In this document: positions 7,922 to 15,031 of the stretch, piece after piece
Layout: every line of letters starts with the position of its first letter
Numbering within the stretch: the first letter of the stretch is position 1
DNA from: Flavobacteriales bacterium UBA4474
Lineage (GTDB): Bacteria; Bacteroidota; Bacteroidia; Flavobacteriales_D; Sanyastnellaceae
Direction: 5' to 3'
Length of the DNA: 21,560 nucleotides
Assembly: GCA_002389295.1 (NCBI GenBank)
Contig: DGOE01000028.1
Span: forward strand, 208 to 21,767
Position numbers and translations under genes: made by a program
The notes under the pieces: generated by a model
Database searches by the model: none
What the model was told of the DNA's origin: nothing
Seen by the model: the letters and a program-made list of their open reading frames with translations, nothing else

Positions 7922-8971
7922 ATGGACAACGATTCAGTCAAACTGACCCAATACAGCCACGGAGCGGGCTGTGGGTGCAAGATTGCCCCTGGCGTGCTCG
8001 ACCGTATCCTCGGAGAACTCGGCACACAGGCCGACGATCCGCAGCTGCTCGTGGGACATGGTGCACGGGACGATGCAGCGGTCTACGATCTGGGCGACGG
8101 TACGGCCGCCGTCTCGACCACAGATTTTTTCATGCCCATCGTGGACGATGCACACACTTTTGGCCGCATCGCAGCGGCCAATGCCATCAGTGACATCTAT
8201 GCCATGGGAGGACGTCCATTGATGGCCATCGCCATCCTCGGTTGGCCGGTGGACAAGCTCGATCCCGAAGTGGCCGGGCGGGTGCTCGAAGGCGGGCGCT
8301 CCGTGTGCGCGGAGGCCGGCATTCCGCTTGCCGGAGGCCACAGCATCGACTCACCAGAGCCAATTTTTGGCCTGGCTGTCACCGGCCGCGTGGACATCGC
8401 GCGGCTCAAGCGCAATGGGGGCGCAGAGGTGGGGGACCTGCTCTATCTCACCAAGCCGCTGGGCGTGGGCATGGTCACGACCGCCCAAAAGAAGGAAATG
8501 GTGCAGCCTCACCACCTGGCTGCCGCCGAAGCCAACATGACGCGACTGAATGCAGTGGGGACTGCATTGGGTGCATTGGATGGGGTGCATGCGATGACTG
8601 ATGTGACCGGCTTTGGCTTGGCAGGACACGGTTTGGAGATGGCCCGGGTGACGGGCGTAGACCTCGTTTTGGAGACCGGAATCCTGCCCACATTGGACCG
8701 GGAGGGCCTGGCCGCATACCATGCTTCCGGGTGCATTCCCGGGGGCACGCGGCGCAACTTCTCAAGCTATGGAGCGCACCTGGTCGCCGAAGGGGCGACG
8801 CCTTTCGACCGGGACCTTGTGTGCGACCCACAAACCAGTGGTGGGCTGCTCATTGCTGCAGCCGCCAGTAGCCGCGCCGAGGTGGAAGCGGTGCTCCTTG
8901 AAAGCGGTTGCCATCACGGGCCCATTGGTGCTGTCGTAAAGGGCACGGGTAGGGTGAGGTTGGTGCCATGA
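7922..8971 (+). CDS. selD: Selenide, water dikinase (selenophosphate synthase)
   Basis: A 349-residue SelD of usual length. The N-terminal glycine-rich segment YSHGAGCGCKI carries Cys17 and Lys20, the catalytic pair at the same numbering as the E. coli enzyme, so this is the cysteine form and not a selenoprotein. RDDAAVYDLGDG, STTDFFMPIVDD, AMTDVTGFGLAGH and CDPQTSGGLL are the ATP- and metal-binding blocks of the PurM-like fold. The enzyme makes selenophosphate from selenide and ATP in the cytosol. Its operon partner mnmH suggests the product goes to tRNA 2-selenouridine; no selA, selB or selC is visible here. The gene ends directly at a bidirectional terminator. Confidence 0.97.
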   Translation: MDNDSVKLTQYSHGAGCGCKIAPGVLDRILGELGTQADDPQLLVGHGARDDAAVYDLGDGTAAVSTTDFFMPIVDDAHTFGRIAAANAISDIYAMGGRPLMAIAILGWPVDKLDPEVAGRVLEGGRSVCAEAGIPLAGGHSIDSPEPIFGLAVTGRVDIARLKRNGGAEVGDLLYLTKPLGVGMVTTAQKKEMVQPHHLAAAEANMTRLNAVGTALGALDGVHAMTDVTGFGLAGHGLEMARVTGVDLVLETGILPTLDREGLAAYHASGCIPGGTRRNFSSYGAHLVAEGATPFDRDLVCDPQTSGGLLIAAAASSRAEVEAVLLESGCHHGPIGAVVKGTGRVRLVP

Positions 8972-9001
8972 AAAAAGGCGCCCGCAGGCGCCTCTTTTTA
9001 T
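8972..9001. terminator. Bidirectional terminator between selD and the Cys-rich lipoprotein gene
   Basis: Arms AGGCGCC and GGCGCCT pair around a CGCA loop, flanked by an A run on one side and CTTTTTA on the other, so the structure works for both converging transcripts. It begins immediately after the selD stop codon and lies 17 bases past the stop of the minus-strand lipoprotein gene. Confidence 0.85.
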
Positions 9002-9017
9002 CGGCTGTAGCCACCTT

Positions 9018-9230
9018 TTAGTCGATCGCGCAGCTGCCGCCGACCAACTGGGCCACGGCGTCGCTGGCTGTGCAGGCGGCTTCGAAATCTGCGAGCTCAT
9101 CGCCTGTGCATCCCTCACAGGTAGAGGTGGTGGTTTCTCCTGCGATTTCGCAAGTGCAGCTTGTGTCTTGATTGCAAGAAGTAAGCCCGGCGAACAGGGC
9201 AAACAGGGCGATTGTAGGTAGGTATTTCAT
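9018..9230 (-). CDS. Small cysteine-rich lipoprotein
   Basis: A 70-residue predicted lipoprotein of no family I recognise. A hydrophobic signal (residues 1-18) ends in the lipobox GLTSC with Cys19 as lipid anchor. The 51-residue mature part carries six further cysteines, at 25, 27, 38, 41, 53 and 67, including one CxC and one CxxC, plus many Thr, Asp and Glu. The even number would suit three disulfides or a bound metal. The ATG at 9230 is chosen because it starts exactly at a lipoprotein signal; an upstream in-frame start at 9326 would overlap blh and hide it. It lies 71 bases downstream of blh on the same strand, so it may share the opsin cassette transcript. Confidence 0.7.
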   Translation of the reverse strand: MKYLPTIALFALFAGLTSCNQDTSCTCEIAGETTTSTCEGCTGDELADFEAACTASDAVAQLVGGSCAID

Positions 9231-9301
9231 GTGGTAAATTTCCGAGAAGTTAGTCAAATTCGTGAGGCCCTGTGAGGTGCGAAGGGGGACGCCGAGCCGG
9301 C

Positions 9302-10204
9302 TCAGCGGAGCCTTGCAGTGACCCAACCTTCCAAAACGGCAATATGTGGAAGGGTTCCCGCAAGCAAAAAACTCAGGGCGCTGCGCTCACCGATGAGCCC
9401 CGCCGATAGCGCCCACAACACGGCGCCCGCCATCGCAGTGAATACTGCTGTCAAGGGGAGGCTCCGCACATAGAGCGCTTTGAAGTCCCGCGCCACGGAT
9501 TGCCTTTCCACAAACTCCTCGAAAAACGCCTCGCGGGAGTGGCACAACGCGAAATACAGCGCAAAGGCGAGCAGCAGGTCATCCACCGCCCAAGCGAGGA
9601 CAACGCCGGCCAGAGGCAACCATCCAGTGCCCCATTGGCGGTGCAGAAAGACTGCAAGGAAGAGCCCTGCTCCCGAAGCCAGCTGCAGGGGGAGGAACCG
9701 TTTGCTGAATCCCGGCGAGAGGTCCCAGCCGTAGGTGTCGAGCACGGCCAGTGCATCGGGCCTGAGGACCAAAGGTGCGATGATGACCAGGCCCATCACC
9801 GTACCTGCCAGCGGCGAGGGGGCGGTGTTTCTCCGCATGGCATCAATCCGGAGGTGTGACATGCCAAAGTGGTACGCGCTCACCAGCAGGAAGACGCCCA
9901 ACATGAGTGGGGGTACCCATTCGAAAGCGGCCCAGCACAGGCCGATTCCAGCGACGTAGGGCAGCACAAAAGACTGACGAAGTGGCCCCTCGGGGTCTCC
10001 ATGGATGTGGGCGTGCAGAATGTGGTCCAGCGCACCGTGTTGCAGCCCGATGACCATGATCAGCGCCACTGCCAAGGGGGCCTGTGCCGCAGGCATCCAA
10101 TGCCCCAGTGCCATGGCCAAGAGGGTGCCCGCCGCCAGCAGGGCGAGCGTCCATCTGCGCACATTGTGCGCGTCCCGAAAGGTGGGAAAGGCAAGGCCAA
10201 ACAT
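9302..10204 (-). CDS. blh: Beta-carotene 15,15'-dioxygenase (Brp/Blh family)
   Basis: A 300-residue multi-span membrane protein with the histidine signatures of the Brp/Blh family: GLQHGALDH (53-61), SAYHFGMSH (109-117), YFALCHS (217-223) and LPHIAVLEGW (285-294). The conserved histidines bind the catalytic iron. The enzyme cleaves beta-carotene at the central 15,15' double bond with O2, giving two retinal molecules, the chromophore of the opsin encoded just upstream. It starts at ATG 10204, 66 bases after the opsin stop. A strong hairpin (10211-10252) ends only six bases before this start, so its expression relative to the opsin may be limited. Carotene synthesis genes are not in the window. 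Confidence 0.95.
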   Translation of the reverse strand: MFGLAFPTFRDAHNVRRWTLALLAAGTLLAMALGHWMPAAQAPLAVALIMVIGLQHGALDHILHAHIHGDPEGPLRQSFVLPYVAGIGLCWAAFEWVPPLMLGVFLLVSAYHFGMSHLRIDAMRRNTAPSPLAGTVMGLVIIAPLVLRPDALAVLDTYGWDLSPGFSKRFLPLQLASGAGLFLAVFLHRQWGTGWLPLAGVVLAWAVDDLLLAFALYFALCHSREAFFEEFVERQSVARDFKALYVRSLPLTAVFTAMAGAVLWALSAGLIGERSALSFLLAGTLPHIAVLEGWVTARLR

Positions 10205-10210
10205 GGCGCA

Positions 10211-10252
10211 AAGGAAAGGCCCACCCCCGAAAAGGGGTGGGCCCGGTTTCCT
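10211..10252 (-). terminator. Intercistronic hairpin between opsin and blh
   Basis: Arms GGCCCACCCC and GGGGTGGGCC (10 bp, GC-rich) close around CGAAAA. They are extended by AAGGAAA/TTTCCTT after a three-base bulge, giving about 17 bp in total. On the minus strand the exit side reads GGGCCTTTCCTTTG, a moderate T-run, ending six bases before the blh ATG. It may partly terminate opsin transcripts, protect the opsin mRNA 3' end, or mask the blh start. Confidence 0.7.
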
Positions 10253-10270
10253 TGCTGGATTGCGGAGGGA

Positions 10271-11017
10271 TCAGCCCTTGCCGCTATCCTTGATAGCCAG
10301 AGCGTAAATCACCAGACCGAATCCGATCTTGTTGATGGCGTCACCGATGTTGTAGATGACGTCCATGTCGAGGTTGAAGAGACCTTGGTACCACTGACCA
10401 CCACCGAAATCTCCGGTTCCTGCCATGTAGCCAATGGGGTAAATCGCCCATCCTGCCAAAACGAACCAGCCGAGCCACTTGTTGGCATCAGCCACGGCTC
10501 CACCTGCGTTGGCGGCCAATTGCTTCACCTCACCAAACCAGACGAGGTAAACGATGTAGAAGTAAGCAATACCGGAGAATAGACCCCAGAGCCAAGCGTT
10601 GCTTTGATCCAATGCTTCACCCCAGTATCCCGTGACCAACATGATGACGGATGCAAAAATCAGCTTCCACATGAGGCCCATGGTTCCACCTGCCTTTTTT
10701 GTGATCAGGTAGAATTCCACGCACATCAGCGGAACCGTCAGCGTCCAGTCCACATAGCGGAAAGCGATGGGGCTGTCCCCTGTGGCCAGGTAATAATCGC
10801 GCATGTAGTAGTAATGCACGAATGCGATAAATGTGATGATACCACTAATCAACAGTGATGTCCTCCATTTTTTGTCTACGCTGCCCATTTCGAGGAAGAA
10901 GAAGACAGAAGCGGCCATCATGGCCATGCAGCCCACGAAGAACGTGAAGCTGGTCAGGGAGCCGAAGTGCTCACTCATGTAGAGCGAAGCATCGGCAAGG
11001 ATTAAAGAAAAGTTCAT
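10271..11017 (-). CDS. Green-absorbing proteorhodopsin, outward proton pump
   Basis: A 248-residue seven-helix opsin. Helix C reads RYVDWTLTVPLMCVEFYLI, giving Asp90, Thr94 and Glu101, equivalent to Asp97, Thr101 and Glu108 of green proteorhodopsin: the DTE set of an outward H+ pump with primary acceptor and donor. Met98 aligns with the spectral tuning residue 105 (Leu/Met green, Gln blue), so green absorption is expected. His68 is the partner of the acceptor (position 75), and Lys230 in GDAINKIGFG is the retinal Schiff base. Gly145 aligns with Phe152 of green proteorhodopsin and with the glycine that opens the carotenoid window in xanthorhodopsin. A GTG at 11053 would add twelve residues; the ATG at 11017 is preferred. 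blh follows on the same strand and supplies retinal. Confidence 0.97.
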   Translation of the reverse strand: MNFSLILADASLYMSEHFGSLTSFTFFVGCMAMMAASVFFFLEMGSVDKKWRTSLLISGIITFIAFVHYYYMRDYYLATGDSPIAFRYVDWTLTVPLMCVEFYLITKKAGGTMGLMWKLIFASVIMLVTGYWGEALDQSNAWLWGLFSGIAYFYIVYLVWFGEVKQLAANAGGAVADANKWLGWFVLAGWAIYPIGYMAGTGDFGGGQWYQGLFNLDMDVIYNIGDAINKIGFGLVIYALAIKDSGKG

Positions 11018-11032
11018 TTGTTGTGTATGGTT

Positions 11033-11046
11033 TTGAACGTGTTCAA
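11033..11046. repeat. Perfect inverted repeat in the opsin leader
   Basis: TTGAAC and GTTCAA arms are separated by two bases, 16-29 bases before the opsin ATG. This lies downstream of the candidate promoter, so it could be a repressor site or, as RNA, a small 5-bp hairpin near the start. No known regulator is assigned. Confidence 0.4.
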
Positions 11047-11095
11047 CGTACACACCAAAACCGAAGCGCCGGAGGCTTGTTCAAGGAATTTGCAA

Positions 11096-11124
11096 AAAAA
11101 GTAAACGGGATTTCTTCGCTTCAA
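11096..11124 (-). promoter_or_regulatory. Candidate proteorhodopsin promoter
   Basis: On the minus strand TTG (11124-11122) is followed after 18 bases by TACTTTTT (11103-11096), one base off the Bacteroidota -7 consensus TAnnTTTG and with normal spacing. The stretch is clearly AT-rich compared with its surroundings. Transcription would begin near 11090, leaving a leader of about 70 bases that contains the inverted repeat at 11033-11046. Confidence 0.5.
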
Positions 11125-11137
11125 TTGAAAAATACTG

Positions 11138-11716
11138 TTAATCAAGGGATTGTAGCGCGGAAAAAATTTTGTGCATCGGGAGCCCCATGACTGTGTAAAA
11201 ACTGCCCTTCAAAGAATGGATGCCACACATGCCGATGAGGTCTTGGGCGCCATAAGCGCCGGCTTTGTCGAAGGGCTGGTGGAATTGGATGTAATGAGAA
11301 GCCAATTCATCACTAACGTGTCCAAAAGACACTGACGCCGTGTCGTGATCGGTTGTGATGCGGTCCGAATGCCGGCCATCGACGAGGCAAAATGCCGTCG
11401 TGACTTCGTGCGTGCGGCCCGATAGCCGCCGCAACATGTCCGCAGCTTCTTCCCGGGATTGGGGCTTTTCCAAAGTCAGGCCGTCGATCTGCACGACAGT
11501 ATCGCTGGTAATGATCAACTCCTCCGGTGACATGCCGCGCGCGGCCTCTTTGGCTTTCAATTCACTCAAGAACCGAGGAATATCGGGGCCTTGGAGTTCA
11601 TCGGGGTAGACTTCCTCTACGTCTACAGGCCGCAATTCAAAGGGGATGCCCAAGGCGCTGATGAGCGCTTGCCTGCGCGGAGAAGCGCTGGCGAGCACCA
11701 GCCGGCGGTTTTTCAT
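11138..11716 (-). CDS. maf: Maf-family nucleoside triphosphate pyrophosphatase
   Basis: A 192-residue Maf/YhdE-type protein of standard length. The opening MKNRRLVLASASPRRQ carries the SxRR phosphate-binding motif (Ser12, Arg14, Arg15). TSDTVV (70-75) holds the catalytic-base aspartate, Asp72, and EKP, LSGRTHEVTT, FDKAGAYGAQ and SFYTVMGLP are the remaining family blocks. Members hydrolyse non-canonical or pyrimidine nucleoside triphosphates (dTTP, UTP or modified forms) to monophosphates in the cytosol; which substrate applies here cannot be told. Upstream in-frame starts at 11764 and 11815 exist, but the ATG at 11716 fits the family N-terminus. It is divergent from guaA, and the opsin promoter follows its stop. 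Confidence 0.92.
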   Translation of the reverse strand: MKNRRLVLASASPRRQALISALGIPFELRPVDVEEVYPDELQGPDIPRFLSELKAKEAARGMSPEELIITSDTVVQIDGLTLEKPQSREEAADMLRRLSGRTHEVTTAFCLVDGRHSDRITTDHDTASVSFGHVSDELASHYIQFHQPFDKAGAYGAQDLIGMCGIHSLKGSFYTVMGLPMHKIFSALQSLD

Positions 11717-11864
11717 GCCTGGAATGAGGGGGAGGGCAGAGGGGGTGTCAGGCTGGATGAGCATGGGGCGTGCATTGATGGTGCAAAACAACACAGATGT
11801 GCGGGATGCGTTCATGTGAATGGCACTTCTGTCGACCCTAATTTCGTCTGCTCACCGGATATCC

Positions 11865-13427
11865 ATGGACAGCATTCTCATTCTCGACTTCGGTTCGCAG
11901 TACACGCAGCTCATCGCCCGCAGGGTCAGAGAGCTCAACACCTATGCTGAAATCAAGCCTTGGAATGGCCCTTGGCGCGCTTTGCTCGAGACGCCGCCTG
12001 AAGAGGATCACCTGGGCCGCCGCTGGAAAGGGGTCATTCTTTCGGGCAGTCCTTTCAGCGTGCGCGACACAGAGGCCCCGGCGCCCGACTTGGAAGGGGT
12101 TCGTGGCAGGTGGCCGGTTCTGGGCGTTTGCTTTGGGGCCCAATGGCTCGCCCAGCATGGAGGCGGTGCGGTGGAGGCCAGTAATTCGAGGGAATACGGC
12201 CGGGCCCACCTGACGCAAGTAAATACCGAAGACCGGCTGTTCGCGGGCATGAACGCCGGCAAGCAGGTCTGGATGAGCCACGGCGATACCATCCAAAACG
12301 CAGGGGCGCAGGCGAGTGTGACCTGTTCGACGGCCGATGTGGAATACGCGGGTTTTGCCTACCAAGAGGAGCCCACATGGGGCATCCAATTTCATCCGGA
12401 AGTGTACCACAGTGAGGAAGGGCTGACCCTCTTGCGCAACTTCGTTCACGAAATCTGTGGCTGTGCCGCCGATTGGACGCCCGCCCACTTTGTCGACACC
12501 ACCGTGGAGGAGCTGCGTGAGAAACTCGGGTCAGACCGTGTGGTTTTGGGCTTGAGTGGAGGTGTCGATTCGAGCGTGGCGGCGGTCCTGCTGCACCGGG
12601 CCATAGGGGACCGCTTGCACTGCATTTTTGTAGACAATGGGCTGCTGCGCAAAAACGAGTTTGAAGAGGTACTTGAGGGCTACGGCGGGATGGGCTTGAA
12701 TGTCAAGGGCGTCCGGTCTGCCGATCGATTTTATGCAGCCCTGGCGGGCGAAACGGATCCCGAAGGCAAGCGCAAGGCCATAGGTGCCACCTTCATCGAT
12801 GTCTTTGACGAGGAAAGTGGCAAACTCGATGGGGTCAAGTGGCTGGGACAAGGCACGATTTATCCCGACGTCATTGAAAGCGTTTCCGCTACAGGTGGCC
12901 CCAGTGCCACCATCAAATCGCACCACAACGTCGGGGGCTTGCCCGACTTCATGAAGCTGGAGGTCGTGGAGCCCCTGCGCATGTTGTTCAAGGATGAAGT
13001 CCGCAGAGTGGGCCGCGAGATGGGCATTGATGCCCAGTTGTTGGGCAGGCATCCTTTTCCCGGGCCGGGCCTCGGCATCCGCATTCTAGGCGAGGTGACC
13101 CCAGAGAAGGTCCGGCTGTTGCAGGACGCCGACCGCATTTGGATCGACAAGCTGCGCGAGCACGGATACTACGACACCGTTTGGCAGGCAGGGACCATCC
13201 TGCTTCCTGTCCAAAGTGTTGGGGTGATGGGCGATGAACGCACCTACGAGCAGGCCGTGGCCCTCAGGGCCGTGACGTCCACAGATGGCATGACCGCGGA
13301 TTGGGTAGATTTCCCCCATGCTTTTCTCGCAGAGGTCTCCAATGCCATCATCAACAAAGTCCGCGGCATCAACCGCGTGGTGTATGACATCTCCTCCAAA
13401 CCGCCAGCGACGATAGAATGGGAATGA
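11865..13427 (+). CDS. guaA: GMP synthase (glutamine-hydrolysing)
   Basis: A 520-residue bifunctional enzyme with all parts in place. The class I glutamine amidotransferase half has the triad Cys89 (LGVCFGAQ), His177 and Glu179 (FHPEVYHSE). The ATP-pyrophosphatase half has the PP-loop LSGGVDSS (230-237), followed by QGTIYPDVIES and the standard C-terminus PPATIEWE. It converts XMP, ATP and glutamine to GMP in the cytosol. The ATG at 11865 begins MDSILILDFGSQYT, as in the family; an upstream ATG at 11820 would add a non-conserved extension. A TAATTTCG element at 11839-11846 resembles a -7 box but lacks a clear partner. Its stop overlaps the next start as ATGA. Confidence 0.97.
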   Translation: MDSILILDFGSQYTQLIARRVRELNTYAEIKPWNGPWRALLETPPEEDHLGRRWKGVILSGSPFSVRDTEAPAPDLEGVRGRWPVLGVCFGAQWLAQHGGGAVEASNSREYGRAHLTQVNTEDRLFAGMNAGKQVWMSHGDTIQNAGAQASVTCSTADVEYAGFAYQEEPTWGIQFHPEVYHSEEGLTLLRNFVHEICGCAADWTPAHFVDTTVEELREKLGSDRVVLGLSGGVDSSVAAVLLHRAIGDRLHCIFVDNGLLRKNEFEEVLEGYGGMGLNVKGVRSADRFYAALAGETDPEGKRKAIGATFIDVFDEESGKLDGVKWLGQGTIYPDVIESVSATGGPSATIKSHHNVGGLPDFMKLEVVEPLRMLFKDEVRRVGREMGIDAQLLGRHPFPGPGLGIRILGEVTPEKVRLLQDADRIWIDKLREHGYYDTVWQAGTILLPVQSVGVMGDERTYEQAVALRAVTSTDGMTADWVDFPHAFLAEVSNAIINKVRGINRVVYDISSKPPATIEWE

Positions 13428-15031
13428 AACGCCGCTTCTCCATCGGATGGACCCTCGCGTGCCTGTTGCTCTTCTCCCTCGGGATGGAAGCGCAGACGAA
13501 GCAGTTGCATACTGTGCAGCGAAAGGAGACGGCCTACAGCATCGCCAAGGCTTACGGGGTAGACCTCAATGCCTTGTTCGATCTGAATCCTTGGGCCGAG
13601 AGTGGCATCAGAAAGGGCGATACGCTGCGCATTCCTTGGTCCAATGCCCAAGAGCAGCCAGCGGGTGAATCCACAGACCCGCCGGAGCCTTCAGGGGAAA
13701 AGCCCCCGGACATCGTGACGGAGCAAGGCACGGTTTCCGACTCCATTCCCGGGAAGACGGGCGCTGGGTTGCCCGGGATTTTGGAGCGGGTCAATTCCGC
13801 CAAGTCAGATTCATTGGGCCAACCCCGTCCCCGTCCCCAGCCCCCAACCTGGTCGCTGGACACTGTCCGAGTCGCCGTATTCCTGCCCTTCTACGGAGGG
13901 CGAGATAGCCTGGGGCGACAAGAGCGGCGCCTGAGACAAATTGCCCAAGACTGTGCAGCTGGCATTGCGTTGGCACTCTCCACGGAGCGGCCATTGGGCG
14001 CCCATTTCAAGGTGCGTTACATGGATACAGGACGGGACACTTCCGGTGCGCTGTTGTGCAGTCCGCAGGACTTGGTGGACCTTGGCGCCCCGGTGCACTT
14101 GGCCATAGGCCCACTCAAGCGCACGCAGTTCCAGGAAGTGCGCCGTTGGGCGGGCATGGAGCAGGCCGTGCACTTGGCTTTGACGGATCTCGGTGAGGGC
14201 TTGACCAAAAATGCCCCTGGTGTGGTCATGCCCTATGTGCCGGTGGCACAGCGGATGGAAGGGTTGGCCCGTCACATTGCCGCGCAGCACCCCGGGGAGA
14301 AGGTGTTGCTGCTGGCCACAGGCGACATCCGCAACATTCAAGCGGAAGCGGCTTTCAGAGGGGCATGGGACGCGGAATCCGCAAAAGACAGCCTGCTCAT
14401 GCTGAGTGAGGTGGAAGTCAAATCCAAGGGGCTGGGTTCGATCAGAGACTCCTTGACCGATGTGCGCCGCAACGTGCTCGTCGTGCCGGGTGGAAAGGCA
14501 AACAGGTCCTTGGCGGGTGTGTTGCAGACTGAAATGCAACTGGGCGACTCCTTGGATTTCGTCCTTTACACCGACAAGTCTTGGCGGGCATTTGAGTTTT
14601 TTGACCACGACCTCAGGGAAAGGGTCGGTTTCACCGTCGTGGACGGTTACGGGACCCTGGCGGACTCCTCTGTGTATGACGGATTGGATTCGGTGCATTT
14701 CTGTTTGGCCCGTGAGTTGGCCAGGCTTCGGGGCGGAGATGCAGGTGCGTACGGCTGGTTGGCGCATGATCTGTTGCGCGAAGCCATGGCATGGACGGCT
14801 GGACACGGACCGGGATGGGCCCAGCGCATGGCTGTTGGGGCGCACCTCATTCATCCCCAGCCCAATGTAGACGGGGGGCTCCATCGGTTCTTTTGGGTGC
14901 CCGCCGGCGGAGACCGCGATGGATTGATCAATGGGGCCGTGCGGCTCATGCGACAGGAGGGATATCAATGGACTGAAGTCAACCGCCACAACGCCTCTTC
15001 CGGCCTTTCAGAGACTGTTGCGCCGAGATGA
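13424..15031 (+). CDS. LysM protein with periplasmic-binding-like domain
   Basis: A 535-residue envelope protein. A signal peptide (1-24, ending MEAQ) is followed by one LysM domain at about 28-72 (HTVQRKETAYSIAKAYGV, then RKGDTLRIPW), which usually binds peptidoglycan. A Pro/Ser-rich linker (73-145) leads to a long C-terminal domain (about 148-530) beginning VRVAVFLPFYGG. Its strand pattern and DTGRD, PYVPVAQRMEGLARHI and VLLLATGD blocks resemble type 1 periplasmic binding proteins of the LivK kind. No transporter genes adjoin it, so sensing or scaffolding is as likely as uptake. From memory, a similar LysM protein follows guaA in other Bacteroidota. The start at 13424 gives an ATGA overlap with guaA; an ATG two codons earlier is possible. 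hemF also overlaps by ATGA. Confidence 0.8.
   Translation: MKRRFSIGWTLACLLLFSLGMEAQTKQLHTVQRKETAYSIAKAYGVDLNALFDLNPWAESGIRKGDTLRIPWSNAQEQPAGESTDPPEPSGEKPPDIVTEQGTVSDSIPGKTGAGLPGILERVNSAKSDSLGQPRPRPQPPTWSLDTVRVAVFLPFYGGRDSLGRQERRLRQIAQDCAAGIALALSTERPLGAHFKVRYMDTGRDTSGALLCSPQDLVDLGAPVHLAIGPLKRTQFQEVRRWAGMEQAVHLALTDLGEGLTKNAPGVVMPYVPVAQRMEGLARHIAAQHPGEKVLLLATGDIRNIQAEAAFRGAWDAESAKDSLLMLSEVEVKSKGLGSIRDSLTDVRRNVLVVPGGKANRSLAGVLQTEMQLGDSLDFVLYTDKSWRAFEFFDHDLRERVGFTVVDGYGTLADSSVYDGLDSVHFCLARELARLRGGDAGAYGWLAHDLLREAMAWTAGHGPGWAQRMAVGAHLIHPQPNVDGGLHRFFWVPAGGDRDGLINGAVRLMRQEGYQWTEVNRHNASSGLSETVAPR

Noticed and set aside
9294..9303. GAGCCGGCTC palindrome at the blh stop codon
   Set aside because: A 10-base GC-rich palindrome with no loop and no T-run; expected by chance at this GC content.
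10271..11017. Opsin as a sodium pump or sensory rhodopsin
   Set aside because: Helix C has Asp-Thr-Glu and not the NDQ set of sodium pumps, it keeps the donor carboxylate of proton pumps, and no transducer gene is adjacent.
11033..11046. LexA (SOS) box in the opsin leader
   Set aside because: The core is GAAC-N2-GTTC, whereas the Bacillus-type box needs four bases between the arms; nothing else suggests SOS control.
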